A stretch of DNA of 64,000 bases from Rhea pennata. Its lineage: Eukaryota; Chordata; Aves; Rheiformes; Rheidae. The stretch lies in NCBI RefSeq assembly GCF_028389875.1, contig NC_084702.1, positions 45,879,053 to 45,943,052 of the forward strand. The letters are read 5' to 3'. Every line of letters begins with the position of its first letter. Position 1 is the stretch's first letter. Position numbers and translations under genes: made by a program. The notes below the pieces were generated by a model that ran no database searches, was not told where the DNA came from, and worked only from the letters and a program-made list of their open reading frames with translations. This document shows, one piece after another, positions 1 through 13,057 of this stretch.

Positions 1-2285
1 AGATACTGACTTCTGGCTACAGATACTGTCCTATTAGATGGGGGTTAGGATTACATGTCTTCGTTTTCGAGATAGGCTTTCTCTTTTTGTCCTTTAGCAA
101 TTGCTTTTTACTTAGTGATAATAAAGTAAACCCTAGCATAGCCCACGAATTACTAGCTCTGTTCTCACAAATCAATTTGTTTCCCATATGGGATTCGAAT
201 GACGCTTTATCGTAGGGCAAAGCTACTAAAAGTAGTTTTAACGTATTTTCATGGAACATATAAAATATCCACACCATTCCACAATAACAGGATTGTGTAA
301 AACTCTACAAAAGTGTACGATATGTTAAAAGAATATAGTTCCTCTTTCCACTATTGCATCGTACAGGAGTTGTAGTTAAAAATTAGGGAAAAGATGATTA
401 TAGGTACAATATATTCCATTAAGTTGCCACTAACCCAGAAGTCATCAGCTGTTTTTCAAAGCTATCCTCTGGTCTTTCCCAAGAAGTGCTCCGACAACTT
501 GTGTCCACGTCAGGCAGAAAGCACCCGTTGGCAGCCCTCCCTATGCACATTACAGGTAGACCAAGATCACTCTGAGGTGCCAGCTGTCTTCTAAGAGAAG
601 TCCTTTGGGGCACAATAAAACATTTGCCATAGCTAAGGACTTCTGTATTTCTGTGAACAGGGAATTGTTGAAATGAAAATGTGGATGCAGGACATACGCG
701 GTATAGTTGTACTCTGAGTCTGTGTTGCAGGCAGCAACGCTATGTAGGCATAGTGTAGAGGTCCCCCAAGATTTTAACAGATTAGTGTATTTTCTAGCAG
801 CCTTCTGGCTGCCACTTAGTGTTGGCTGCCCTGTCCTGCTTATCTCCAGCTGCTGCGGTTTGCATTGCTTTTGGTACCTGAGGAGGGCACTTGCAGCTAG
901 TGCAGGTATCCTATACTGCACACCCACCTACAATATAACCATCTGAGTTTTAGATGTGCTTGTAAGACAGCGTGCTCGAGTGCTGCTTTCACCCCTAGGG
1001 CTAACACATGTTTTAAGCAGCAATAAACTCTCTTCTCTTTCCTTTCTGCTATCTCTCTTCAGCCTCTGGAATCTTTTCCTCAGGCATATAGTATTTCTTG
1101 AAAACTTTTAGAGGAGCAGTAAGTTTTATGCTTACACTGGCAATGTTTTCATTTTGAGTTCTGCTATAGTTCCAGCTATTTCTGTTAAACTTAAAACTCT
1201 GAGGAGTGAGATGCTCTGGAGGACAAAAATGGCTTTATTTGAAGACCTTTAATTTGTATAGAAAATGATTTTAAACTACTTACTGAGACAAAAAACATTA
1301 GTGACAGCTACCCTTCTTTATCCTAGAAGACTGCTGCAAAAGCATTTCTTGGAGGGCCTGTAATCTCCTCTACCTCTGCAAAGCATAAAAGAATTAATCA
1401 GTCTTTCAGACCTTGAGGGATAGCATAAAGGAATTTAAGGCATTACTTCTGTTCAGAGAATAAATCTGGCTTAGATGCTGTCAGGTGGGCATTTAAGAGT
1501 ATGACTGATATTAAAAAATGGTAATGCATTACGATTTTTAAAATATAGAATAAGTCAGTGTGTCCTCTCCAAAGGAGACAGAACTGCTTGGAGTGGTGTA
1601 GCAGGGATGAAGATATCCAAGTCATTGCAGCTACGTCTATACTAGTGCACTAGGTAGTGCTAGGGAAAACTCCCAGGCAATGGAATTCAATCCTCTGTGC
1701 TATTAAACTGTTAAAAACAGTCCCTGTCCGCCTGTATGTCTTCTGGGCCTGTCCCAAGTCGCGCTGTGCCACGGTCTTTCTGGGTATGCGTTAGGAGTTA
1801 GTGCGTTTTAGGAGACCGTTTCTAATGGGCACCCGTGATAACTTTTTGGAGAGAGTTTAATGGTGCGAACACGTGCTGGTCAGTGCTAGTTTGCCTCGGG
1901 GCTAGGCGATGCGCCTTTGTTTAGTTTACTAAACTAATTAGCTAAGTCTGCAGCTTTTCCTGAATACCTAGCAGCGGAGCACAGATGTGAAACTTAGTAC
2001 ACTTCATCGTACCCCCCCCCCACCAAGAGAGTGAAACTGTGCAAAATTGCTCTTCCCTGCGAGCGAATTGTCCCAGGAGCTACAGAAACACCTACCCTTG
2101 CATAAAGGAAGCTGCACAGCTTTACTCCAGTGACTTGAACTTAACGGTTCTCAGAAACTGCTATACGGAGATGCACAACCTTGCCACAACCACCAGGAAC
2201 TGTTCACAGCTGAATTAATTTCAGCAGCCTACACTGGGGTTGCCTGGTCGTTCTGGGAAGGGGGTTGTCGGTATGGCAAAGAATG

Positions 2286-2335
2286 AGAGGTGCTTGGTTT
2301 GGGTGCGTCCGGGGTTCAAATACCCCTGAGCCATC
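2286..2335 (+). repeat. Possible tRNA-derived SINE head (weak)
   Basis: The segment contains a pol III B-box-like word, GGGTTCAAATACCCC, preceded by a stretch that resembles the head of tRNA-derived SINEs (a GTGCTTGGTTTGGG-like block). The T-arm does not fold into a proper 5-bp stem with a 7-base loop, so this is not a functional tRNA gene. It could be a decayed SINE head or a chance match. Confidence 0.22.
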
Positions 2336-2774
2336 AAAAAGAGAAGAGGTCAGTGATGGAAGCTGGGAGGTTCCTGAAAAGAGGGGGCAACTGCAGGAGA
2401 GCCAAAATCTCTCCCTGTAACTTAGCCAAGCAGAGTAGCAGACTGCTCCTGATTGGAGCTGGAAATTTCAGCTGGAAATTTAACCAGACCCTTTGGTAGA
2501 AGGGAATGGACCTAGCCAGATTTGATTAAGGCTTATCTGAATTTGTTAATATGTGAAAGCTGTCGCAGTCTGAGGCACACTGTTTCAGCTAGAGGCTGAC
2601 CAGTAAGAAGTAAAGTAAGAGGGTAAAGCTTAGATAGAATTAATAGTTATTTATAGTTACAAATACTGTAATTTGGTAAAGGAGTTAGCGTAAGAGCTCA
2701 TTCTCTTCTCTTTGCAGAACAGTCAGTGAACCCCTCATGGCGACTCAGTTTGGGTGGGTTTTATAATGGATTTG

Positions 2775-2835
2775 GGCTATTATGTGGGGAAACTGAGGCA
2801 GAGTGGCTGAATTGTCGTGGTTATGTGACAATTAC
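2775..2835 (+). repeat. MIR-like SINE fragment (weak)
   Basis: The stretch around GGGGAAACTGAGGCAGAGTG resembles the conserved part of MIR and CORE-type SINEs, where 'aaactgaggca' precedes 'gtgac'. Only about 60 bp align by eye, so this is a tentative relic. Confidence 0.3.
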
Positions 2836-3429
2836 ACTGAGATGGTCACAGATGATTCCTTCTAAATTGCAAGTGGATTTTGTTTGTTGTTTGTACCTTG
2901 TTCCATGAATGTCAATAACCGGTGCTTCATTCAGCATTCCTGCCAGCTTCTGCTTGCAAATGTATGCTAAACATTGTGCGTGGCCTTTTTAGTCTTGAAC
3001 GTAGGTTTTCTTTAGATAGCTGAAGTTTTGTTCTCAAGATTTATAGATACATTTTTACATATGTATTTCTGAGTATGTTCCCCATATGTGTCTTCCCAGT
3101 AATGGAATAGCATGCCCTGCTGTGCTGTAGAATATGGTTATTTTCACTTGTTTTCTGATCTTGAAATTGAGTTTAGGAATGTAGAGGTATATTAATCTTA
3201 ATGTGTATTGGTTAATTTGTGGTATAAAAAACAAAAAAAATCTCCTTTTCTAACTCATCTATATGTGCTTCATAAATATTACTTTGGCCCCCACTTATGC
3301 ACTTTGTAATCCTTAGTTTAACATCACTGTGCATCATGGTAGAGGGGGCTTTTCCATTTGTTATTCTGTTTCTAAAGCTGAGATTCTCAAAGATTTTAGG
3401 TTTTTTGCAATCAGTGGCAGGCAAATAAA

Positions 3430-3560
3430 TAGCCTTTGGAGGATATGGGCATAAGTGATTTTCCTGAAGTCATGTAGAAGGCTGTGACACAGCAAGGAAA
3501 TAATAATTTCCAGAGCCTATCCAAGACCCTAATGTATGCACTTCACATTTAGCCTGGTTA
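3430..3560 (+). repeat. MIR/CORE-SINE-like relic
   Basis: The order AGTGATTTTCCTGAAGTCAT, then a GAAGGCTGTGACACAGCAAGG block, then a run ending in CCAGAGCC follows the MIR core ('agtgacttgcccaaggtca', 'gtggcagag', 'ccagagccc'). The similarity is imperfect but collinear over roughly 100 bp, as expected of an ancient amniote SINE. The family assignment is from memory of the consensus. Confidence 0.5.
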
Positions 3561-6221
3561 AATTACTAACGCTAAATAACTAGATTCTTTTATTCATGTT
3601 TATGAAGAGGGGGGCAGGATATTATAGTCCTGGGACAGCAATGCATTTAGTTGCTCAAATCCCGCTAATTTCAGTGCATGCTCAGAATTAAGAGTGGTCT
3701 TCAGCTGTTTTCTAAATGATTGTCTATTCAGTTAGTAATAGTGTGGTTACAAAGTTAATATGCAGTTTCTGATTGGTTAATGGGCTTAAAACTGGAAGAA
3801 AATTATTGAAAATCCGTAAGTGACTAAACAAATGCAAGTGTCCTAAAACAGAATGTGTATATATAAACTTATTAATGCATACAGCAAATTTCCTCCTTGT
3901 GAAATGAAAAGGTGCTTCTAAATCATAATCATGGTAAATGAAAAAATTAAAATCTCATCAGAGTGAAATCTGAGTTGTATTCCAAGCAAATAAATGCTCT
4001 TCTGGCTTTGGTATTTGCCAAGGGATTTTTGTAATCTGAATGTTACTGAAAAGGCTGACTAATAAGAAATACTTAGAAAGAGTATATTAGCCTGAAAAAC
4101 TACAGGAAAAAAATCACTTTTCCAGCTCTTAGATATTTTCTGGCTTTTAAAACTTAGAATAGTCTGCAAAAGATCTGAGGTTTGAAAAAAAAAAAAAAAA
4201 ATTATGTGCTCCATTTCTGCAGAGTAATACAACCAGCAGTTTGATAATTAGGAAGGACACTCACCTAAGATGTGAAACCTTTGGGAAAAATCTCTTTAAA
4301 ACAAAAAAGTATAAAATGCTCTGACCCAGGATCCTATTTTCATCTGCTCAGCATGTTCTCCATTAATCAGCAGGGTTTTGATGAGGAGGCTTACATATCT
4401 CCGCTAGTAGTTAAATTGAGACAGTATTTTCCAGTGGATTGAGAACTCTTTAATGAGAAGTTTACAACCAGCTCCACTTAAATTGGTCCTGGGTTTTTTT
4501 GGCTGATAAATGAGGAACCTTAATAGCCACATGGGGGTTGCTAGTTTAAAGCAACTCTGTGTTGCTCTCAACTATAGTATTTAGTGCTGAGGAATCTTTA
4601 AATGTCAGGTTTTTTGTCTTTGCATCTGCAGAGTAGTAAAGTTCCTAGTAAAGCCTCAACTCAATGGTTCAAAGCCTTGACTACTCACTGCATTAACTTT
4701 ATTTCTATCATTATCTGTCAACTTCTACACAAATAATAATTCTGTAAAGATGGAAATGTGTGTTGTTAAAGGAAAAGTAAATCTCCCCACTGCATTTGAA
4801 AAAATAAAGAACATCTGAGCACAAAGAGTTGTACTGGAGCCAAAATAGGCTTGAGTAGCTCCACAAAGAATATAAATTGACTTAGTTATTATTTAAATAA
4901 TACTAGAAGGAATTTAGCAAGGAGGAAATTCTTGGATGGTGTTTCAAAAGCAGCCTGATAATATGAACTTGAGTTGAACCTCTTTTAAAGAAAAATATAT
5001 ATATATTGATAAAGGAATGTGATACTTACCTTTGTTCCAATTCAGTGCATGTTTAATTCAGGAGACTGATCTTTCAGAGGTTTTTAGTTTTGTGGAAGGA
5101 ATGAACATCTGCGCAGAATATAATGTGAATCTTCGGTATAAACTACTGCAAGGTTTCTGTGTGTTGTCTTTTTTTTTTTTCCACTTGAGACTCTGAAAAA
5201 GAATTCCAAGAACTTTTCAAGCTTGATAACCAAATCACTTCATACAGAATTCTGGCTTTATTTAATTATTGAAGATCTATTACAATTTTCTATTGGAAGA
5301 ACTTTAAAAGTACTATTCTACAAACAAAGACACTTCTGTGATCTTTATGACCAGAGCGAGCAGCAGTCATGCTCTCCAAATGTTTGCATCTGAGCACTGG
5401 ATTCTCCCTCTTTCTTCTTGCCTTTGAGTCTTGTGTACTCCATAGATTTCAATATAATAAATAAAATATAAATAAAAAAAAATGCAATAAATGTAAGAAG
5501 GAGCATGTTTAAGAAAATGAGGTCAGAAATAGGACTAAAGATGTACTCAGAATGTTTCATATATAATAAAATTGCGTGTCAGCTATATAAAATGTTTAAG
5601 CAGACAGATGTTTTCTAGGAGTCAGAAAAATTAGAGGCAGAGCCAAGATCTGGCTGCTTAAAGTGGAACATATAGGCAGAGTGTAGGTATGAAAGTATAA
5701 AATTATCTTAGACACCTGGTTCTTCAGTTAGAGATCTATTAGGTACTTCTTCATTTTGAAATTGTAAGAGCACTCAAAATATGATTTCACGTGCAGTCCA
5801 AGCAGTTAAGCTTTAGAGGACCACTTGGGTGGACTCAAAGCCCTCTAACAGGAGAGAGTGCATTTGTGATGCCTGTTTTCTTTTACAGTAACAACTCTGG
5901 TGCCTTGCACCTTTTTGACAGCTTAGCATTTAAGGCATAAACTAGGTAACCATCTTAAATTTCCATCTCTGGAAAGGTTGGATCTCATACCCAAGAGAAT
6001 AGCTTGGCCAGTAGATACTACACTACAGACTGGTCCCTGTGCTTTACATTAAGAGCTGGGTAAGTTAAACAAACCCTCTTGAGGAGGAAGCCTGGTATGT
6101 AAAGCTTGTGCCTAAGCAGAAGGTCCCAGAGGGATGCTTTTGATTGCCTTTTTGCACTTCCTCCTCTGTCTCTGGTACAATCATTTCTGCACCATGGCTT
6201 AGTTTCAGCAAGAGATTTTGT

Positions 6222-6335
6222 CAATCAGAGTAATACTAGTAGAGGACTCTCCTGGGAGCCAGGAGTGCACAGTTTGATCTCTCTCAGCCAAGAGGTGAGT
6301 TCAATCCAGATCTCACTTCCCGAGTGAGGGCTCTA
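6222..6335 (+). repeat. tRNA-derived SINE-like relic
   Basis: The segment carries, in order, AGAGGACTCTCCTGGGAGCC, a GTTTGATCTC-like B-box region, TTCAATCCAGATCTC and GAGTGAGGGCTCTAAAC. This order resembles a tRNA-derived SINE family found in turtles and birds. Heavy divergence makes the exact family uncertain. Confidence 0.38.
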
Positions 6336-7134
6336 AACAGAAAGCGCTATAGGAAAGAGGATTCTTGCCTACCAAAAGCAAACCACAATGGTAGCATAGA
6401 AATGAGTGATTCCCACTCTGTTCTTTGAAAGGCTGACTGTAGAGACTTCTTGAGTGCATGGATCACAAATAGCTTCCACTTAAATTTACAGCTTGGTGGT
6501 CTTCCCAGGGTGGCTCTTGCTTGATCTCCATTGCTGAAATGTCCCTGCTGTACATAGGTTCAGCACTCATGGGGCTAGAGAAAAGGGCCGTCTTCAAAGA
6601 GTGCTCCTGAGAGCTCCTGGTGTGAAGGGGATGAGAGGGCCATGAAATGGAGCATCGCTTGTAGAAGACAGACAATGCGACTGACCCCCAGGACTCCCTA
6701 TTTGACGTTTAAGGTTTGAGGATGTCAGTGGTGCTTGAATGGCAGATAGAAGAGCAAAAGCTTAGCCTCTTTTGAAGCTCTAAGCCAAAATGACTTTCTA
6801 ACTCTCTCTTTGCAGTCTCAGGGGTTCTTTTGCTTGCCTCATTCTTGCTTAAATATTACAATAATTCTGGTCCTAATCTTCAGCTGCTGTAAATTGACCC
6901 ATTTTTACTGAAATTAAAGGAACTATGTCAATAAACATTAGTATTAAAATTGGCTTACTGTATTAATCTGAATTGCTGAGCAAATGGAATTGGCTCACGC
7001 TGCTGTTCTCTTACTGGTTGTGCAACGCTACAAGCATTTACCGTTCTGTTTTGGATCAATACATAGGAAGACGTGAGTTGTGCTAACTGAGGTGAAATTT
7101 GTTTACATAAATGCTTTTCTTAAAATCACAACTG

Positions 7135-8006
7135 CTTTACAAGCTGGGAGGAGTGGCTGATACACCCGAGGGCTGTGCTGCCATTCAGAGAGACCTGGGC
7201 AGGCTGGAGAGCTGGGTGGAGAGGAACCTCAGGAGGTTCAACAAGGGCAAGTGCAGGGTCCTGCACCTAGGGAGGAATAACCCTAGGCACCAGTACAAGC
7301 TGGGGGGTGACCCTCTGTTGAGCAGCTCTGCAGAGAAGGACCTGGGAGTGCTGGTGGATGACAGGTTGACCATGAGCCAGCAAGGCGCCCTCATGGCCAG
7401 GAAGGCCAGTGGTCTCCTGGGGTGCATTGGGAAGAGTGTTGCCAGCAGGTCGAGGGAGGTGATCCTGCCCCTATGCTCAGCCCTGGTGAGGCCTCATCTC
7501 AAGTACTGTGTCCAGTTCTGGGCTCCCCAGTACAAGAGAGACCTGGAGCTACTGGAGAGAGCCCAGCATAGGGCTACGAGGATGATCCGAGGGCTGGAGC
7601 ACCTGCCCTGTGAGGAACGACTGCGAGAGCTGGGCCTCTTCAGCCTGGGGAAGAGCAGACTGAGGGGGGACCTTATCAGTGTGTACAAGTACCTGAAGGG
7701 AGGGTGTCAGTGGGACGGGGACAAACTCTTTTCAGTTGTCCCGTGTGACAGGACTAGAGGCAATGGGCAGAAATTGAAGCACAGGAAGTTCTGCCTGACC
7801 GCGAGGGGGAATTTCTTCCCTGTGAGAGTGATGGAGCCCTGGCACAGGTTGCCCAGAGAGGCTATGGTGTCTCCTTCTCTGGAGATCTTGAAGGCCCGCC
7901 TGGATGCAACCCTGTCTACCATGCTCTAGGTGACCCTGCTGAGCAGGGAGGTTGGATTAGATGACCTCCAGAGGTCCCTTCCAGCCTTACTGATTCTATG
8001 CTTCTC
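7135..8006 (+). mobile_element. CR1 non-LTR retrotransposon, 5'-truncated, well preserved
   Basis: This is the 3' portion of a chicken-repeat-1 LINE in sense orientation. The coding part runs without stop or frameshift to a stop at 7927-7929. It is followed by the diagnostic short CR1 3' UTR with the phrase GATGACCTCCAGAGGTCCCT and a 3' end in a single ATTCTATG-type octamer. The 5' end is truncated, which is usual for CR1 because reverse transcription often aborts. The preserved reading frame suggests a younger insertion than the other CR1 pieces in this window. It is much more GC-rich than the surrounding DNA. Confidence 0.93.
7141..7929 (+). pseudogene. CR1 ORF2 C-terminal fragment (reverse transcriptase region)
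   Basis: The frame encodes the C-terminal part of the CR1 ORF2 polyprotein, starting within the reverse transcriptase region. The endonuclease and most catalytic reverse transcriptase motifs, which lie upstream in a full element, are missing. Recognisable family landmarks are LESWVERN followed by KGKCRVLHLGRNNP, the block EKDLGVLVDDRLTMSQQ, PHLKYCVQFWAPQYKRD, the RAQHRATRMIRGLEHLPCEERL block, and RLRGDLISVYKYLKG. A flanking-sequence ATG at 7111 would open the same frame ten codons upstream, but this is accidental. The fragment cannot be autonomous. I treat it as retrotransposon relic coding sequence, not as a host gene. Confidence 0.88.
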
Positions 8007-11000
8007 AGAGAAGGTTACAGCAGGAGAGGATGCCCGGTGGAAGAATGTTTCTATCTGTTAGAATTGAAGACCTCAGCTATAAGTATCAAAGGTAAACCAG
8101 ACTATTTCAGATGTCAAATTATGTATGGAAAGCCGCCTTTCAATATGTAGAATAATGCTAAGTTTTTATCTTGTCTTTCACAAAGCTACATAGAAAATAT
8201 GTACCGAAAAATTGATGTATTACTATGTAATCATTGTAGCAGTACCTGTATTTGATATTATGTCATGATACAATTCTATAGCTGCAAATTATATGGAGTA
8301 GGATCCAAAATTTTTATGCATACTGAAGCCATAAAACAAATTATAAAAAATATTTTGAAATAAAACCAATTGCAATGTGAAAATTGGGACTTTTGAAATT
8401 CATTTCATGAGACATTCTTAAGTATTTATACGCTCTGGAATGAAAAAAAAACAGTGTCAAGATTGACTAAGATGGGAATTCTGAATTTGATCTTTTTTTT
8501 TATTTTTAATCAAACGACCTCTCCATTTTCTTCAATAAGTTTTGCCCAAACAAATAATTAAAAACTTGAGCCAGTATGAAGTGTTCTGTGAAAATAACTA
8601 ATGTCTTAAAGTAGCTGTAATAACCAGAGCAGTTATTCCATTTTTATACCAGTATAAGGGACCTGAAAACTGCCTGTGCTCTATTTATAATTGTGACTTT
8701 TCCTTTTTACATTTGATCCTTTTTGTGACACAATAACCTTGTCCTGTTGAGATCTCTTTGCTTGTGATTCAATTGTTGAAAACTACTTTCAAAATAGGAA
8801 GGGGACTATGCCATCACACTTTAAGGAGAACATCCGTAGAAAGTATTGCTTGATATTTAATGGGACAATATGGTCCAAAATGTTTATTTGCTTAGGATTT
8901 CATCTGTGAAGCTAGGGGCTGATTTAGTAAGGAAACATTTATTGCTTTGTATACAGTACCTTGAAAAGGTTTTATGAAAGGCATCTTAGAAGTATTTCTG
9001 CCTCTTCATTAAATCCTGGTGCTTTGCAGGGATTTTGTTTTCCCCCACACTAATGCATTTTAATTTAATGCAAATTATTACCTTCGTTTGCTTTCTGACA
9101 CTATTGAATACATTTAACTAAATTTGTCAGTAAATCCTTTGTTTAAATAAAATGAATTTTATTTTACAGTGTGGGTAAGCAGGCTTAACTTATTCAGGTT
9201 TCTTTGGCTGAATAGGTATAGATTTATATATAATGCATGAATTCTGTTGTAACTACTGCTTATGTAGTCTCATATCTTGAAATAATTAAAAGAAACAAGC
9301 GTCTTTACTGGAACTAAGTATTCAGTAAGCTAGGTAATTTAAATCACAATTATAGTGTACAAACGTGGGTGATCGTATGCCTTTTCTCAAGCTGGCGTGC
9401 CTTTAGTGTAACTAGTGCATTTGCAGTATGCTTGCTTGTTAAACAAACACAAAATGTTAAAAGAACATTAATGAAGTTTCAGAATGAGCTGCTTGAAAGT
9501 TAGCAAATAAAAGAACGGATATTGACTATGGAACCTTAATTCAGCTGATTGAGTATGTATACTGCATTTTCCACAGGGCCTCCTACTTCATTTGGTGTTC
9601 ATAATACATAGGGTTCACTTAATGACCTGCTGTTCAAACTATGCTCTGTGGACAACATTAATAGCCTTCCCTGAAATTGCTGTGGTATTTATCCTTATGA
9701 TTTAAGTGTTGGTTAATTGTTTTCACAGATTAACTCTGAGGTGAAGGAGCCATAAATCCCGTCTTGCAGAGACGTTAGCATTGACCACTAAATTTGGCTA
9801 CCCAGTCTGAGGCGCTGGGACCGGACTTTTAGCATAATACCATGTTTGTATATTCCAAGTACAGCTTTACTGACTTACAACGGCTTCTAGAAGTGCCAGA
9901 CGCTCTGCAAAGTGGAGTCTGTTTGTATTGAGTTAATCATCTTATTTAAAGAGCGCAAAGGTCTCCTCCTTCTTTTTCTCCCTTCTCAGGACACCCAAGG
10001 GGGCCCCATCCTTGCTGCCTGCTGCTCTCTGGCCAGTGCTGGCCCGAGCGGTGCCCGGGCACCGCTGGCGCTGAGCACTGAACCTACAGCAACAGCATTC
10101 GTGGTCTTGCGTCACGGGACACAAGACCTTCATCCCATGCCGTGGCCCCAAGAATTCGGATATATTTCGTATTGGCGTAGCCACAGGACCTCAACTGCGG
10201 TAGCCCAGAAAGACGGCTGTGCTTATGGGAATGTGGCTGCAAAGGGAACGGTAAAGTCTCGTTTTCCAGGGTAGCATTTAGTTATTTTAGTCATAGCTCG
10301 CCCTTTCTCTTGCCTCCTTCTTACACAAAATGCTCTGCATCGTTCACTCTGTAGTTCAGTGAGACCAGGGTGCACTGAATGAGAGAGGGGGAAAAAATCA
10401 GATAACAATATTATTTTTTTGCCTATCCTAACATAATGAAGACTAAATGGGGAGAAATAACTTAATGCTGATATGTCTTAACTTTTGAGTGCTTACCTTT
10501 GCAGTAACAATAATATTCTTTTGTCAATAATAATATTATTTCAATGTTTTTTTTCCTCTGAAGATGAAGATTGCCTTCTGTGACTGCTGCAGGTTATAAA
10601 GGCAGTGAAACAAGGCTGTCAGGAAGCATGTAACGTTTCTATTTGTTTGGCTTATGATGTTTTGGCCCTAACCTAAGTGATGGTTAGCATAGCTACTGAC
10701 TACCATAAGCCCTGGTAGCTTGATTATCCAATTAATTTTCTGTCAGAAGTAGGGATGTAACTATATTCTGAGGGACATAGACAGGAAGTAAGCTGCTTTA
10801 TTCAGACATCTTGGCTTCTAGACTCTTAAAAAAAAAAAAAACTAAAAAATGATACAGAGGACATTTTACAATTTTTTCGAGCCGTGTGACTTATATTAAC
10901 AGACATGAAGTGAAGAGTGCGGGGAATGACATTCAGTCTTTTTTAAAATGTCATGTTAAATGTCATAAAATGTCATAAATCATTACTGTTTTCAGATTTC

Positions 11001-12233
11001 TGACTAGTAAACTGGAATTATTGAAGGAGCTTTTGTTCAGAAATCTCTTTCCCATAACCAAACAATGCAGTGGGCTTTGATTTCTTTATCTGGAAATCAT
11101 CCCGGTGTGATTTGGGTTAAAGGGAAATTAAATTTGAAGTCCTTTAAAAATGTATTTCTTATCTCTTTTCAAAAACATTGTACACGAGTACTGCAGGGGA
11201 TCACTCTCATAGCTGCTGCCTCTGTTTCTTTGTCATCTTTGCCACAGATGCAAGTTTGTTTTAAGCCCTTTGCATCCGATAAGCATTGAAATCACCGGTT
11301 TAATTTTTAACTTGCAAAGGTGTGAGAACCAGCAGGGAAATAATAAGATAGACAGAAAGTGGTTACACTGTATTCATTTTAGCACCAGAATGGACTCAAG
11401 CTTGAGCACAGGTTGTGAGATTGTAATCTGCTCTACAAAAAATAAATCTTTATGCCACTGTAAAAATGGGCATCAGCCTGAGAATGGCGTTAATGTTTAA
11501 CACAAGGGGGAATGGGTTTTCCTGGTGTTTTACTTGGTTTAAACAATCCCTTCGTACCTCACAAACCGGGTACCCTCTCGCAGGAACGCGGAGGCAGCTT
11601 GCTCCCAGCGCACTCGTTTTCCCAGATCCGCACCTTTATCTGATCAGCAGCGACGAGCATCCGATCCTCAGCTGAAGTTGGGCTGCGGAAAGCAATAGGA
11701 AATATCCACGAGCCGCTGAATGGCAGTCAGCGGGAATGGGTTATATGTTTTGATCAAAAAAATTGGATAAAGACAGGTTAAATTTGATGCTGAACAAAAA
11801 AATGAAATACATTAAAAAAAAAAAAAAAGAAACTGTTCTGGAAGGGTAGGGGGAAGGAGAAAAAAGATAAGGTGCATACTTTTTTTCCAAAGCACTGAAA
11901 TAACTTGGGAAGTAGAATCTCACTGAAGCCTAGCAGTACTCTTGCTCCAAAGTCATTTAGAAGTTTCGAAAATGTTAGCCTTTATGTTTTTAACACACTG
12001 AAAATACAGAGTTTGGGCTCATCTTTTCCACGCTTTCTTTTATCTCTGAAGTGGATTATTTTGGAGAAGCTTTTTTCAAAAATCTGTTTTGCCATTTTTG
12101 AGATAAGTGTGGGGAAAAAGAAACAAGCTTCACTTACTAGAATTAATAAGCACCTTTTAAAATACAAATAAGCTGTTTACATTAAACAGGCTCTGGAGTT
12201 TGGGCGGTCTTTTTTGTTCAAAAAATTCAAACA

Positions 12234-12390
12234 CCATATATAGCTATATATAGCTAGTTCATATGTGTGTGTGCATATATATACATTTACACACCCATCA
12301 TCTACATATATATATATATAAACACACATATATAGCTATATATGTATGCATATATATATGTACACATATTTATTTATAGATATATAGCCT
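12234..12390. repeat. AT-rich compound microsatellite
   Basis: This is a mixed run of TA, ATATGT and CACA units with recurrent TATATAGCTATATA palindromic blocks, for example at about 12238-12253 and again near 12330-12345. The composition predicts easily unwound, cruciform-prone DNA and high length polymorphism. Confidence 0.85.
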
Positions 12391-13031
12391 TAAAGTTTAA
12401 AGGTTGATCTGTAAATAGGATCAAATCCTGCATGGGGCTGAGCGGAAAGTGCTGAACAGGTAGTTCCTGGAAAATTTTGATGATCTGGTGTCTCATCTAG
12501 GTGCCTAGAACCAGGCAAGGTTTGGCCTTACGTAGAGATTTTTGCTATGAGGCAAAAAAAAATTGAAGGAGGTTTTTTTGTTTGTTTGATTGTTTTTGAA
12601 ATATCAATGTTACAGAGATTATTTTGCAAAGCATACTATTAATATATTTTTTCTGGAATGAATTCTTCCCACATCAGGATAATCCTTCATTTGATGTTAG
12701 GGTCTTGCACATCTTCCTAGATTTTGCATTGTCATAGTTTTCTGCACTGTCCACAGCCAGACTGGTAATTTTTTTATTGATACTTGCTGGAGTGCACTTT
12801 TACATTGGCATTGTCTGTTTATTTTTAATACAACTCTGGCACATAAATAATCTGTTGTGCAGGTACTAAGATGAACAGTTAGTTATTGCTGGAAGAGAAC
12901 ATTAAGACCTGAACAAAGTGTATACAAGTATATGTTGCACAGAGAGACTGCCCCATGAACTGGGTGGAAGGCTCTAGAGCAGACTTATTCATGACATGTT
13001 ACTTGACTTTTCTATTTCCATTTCCTTCTTC

Positions 13032-13057
13032 TTTTTTTTTTTTTTTTTTTTTTTTTT
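13032..13057. repeat. Homopolymer T26
   Basis: This is an uninterrupted run of 26 T. No reverse-complemented polyadenylation signal follows within the next 30 bases, so it does not look like the tail of an antisense retrocopy. Confidence 0.95.

Larger units (their letters stand above)
1..7134. other. Upstream non-coding DNA, no gene seen
   Basis: This is AT-rich vertebrate intergenic sequence. Its open reading frames are short, overlap on both strands, and show no recognisable protein family or splice-framed exon. Apart from the SINE-like relics listed separately, the visible structure is minor: a C run at about 2012-2021, a 12-bp direct duplication at 2457-2468 and 2470-2481, an A run of 17 at 4185-4201, and a short AT repeat near 4986-5006. 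I see nothing else that supports a functional call. Confidence 0.7.

Noticed and set aside
2286..2362. tRNA gene
   Set aside because: Only a B-box-like word is present. The T-arm is imperfect and no full cloverleaf with an acceptor stem can be drawn.
9912..10274. 120-codon plus-strand frame
   Set aside because: It lacks a recognised domain, an overlapping minus-strand frame of similar quality exists, and no splice or promoter context supports it.
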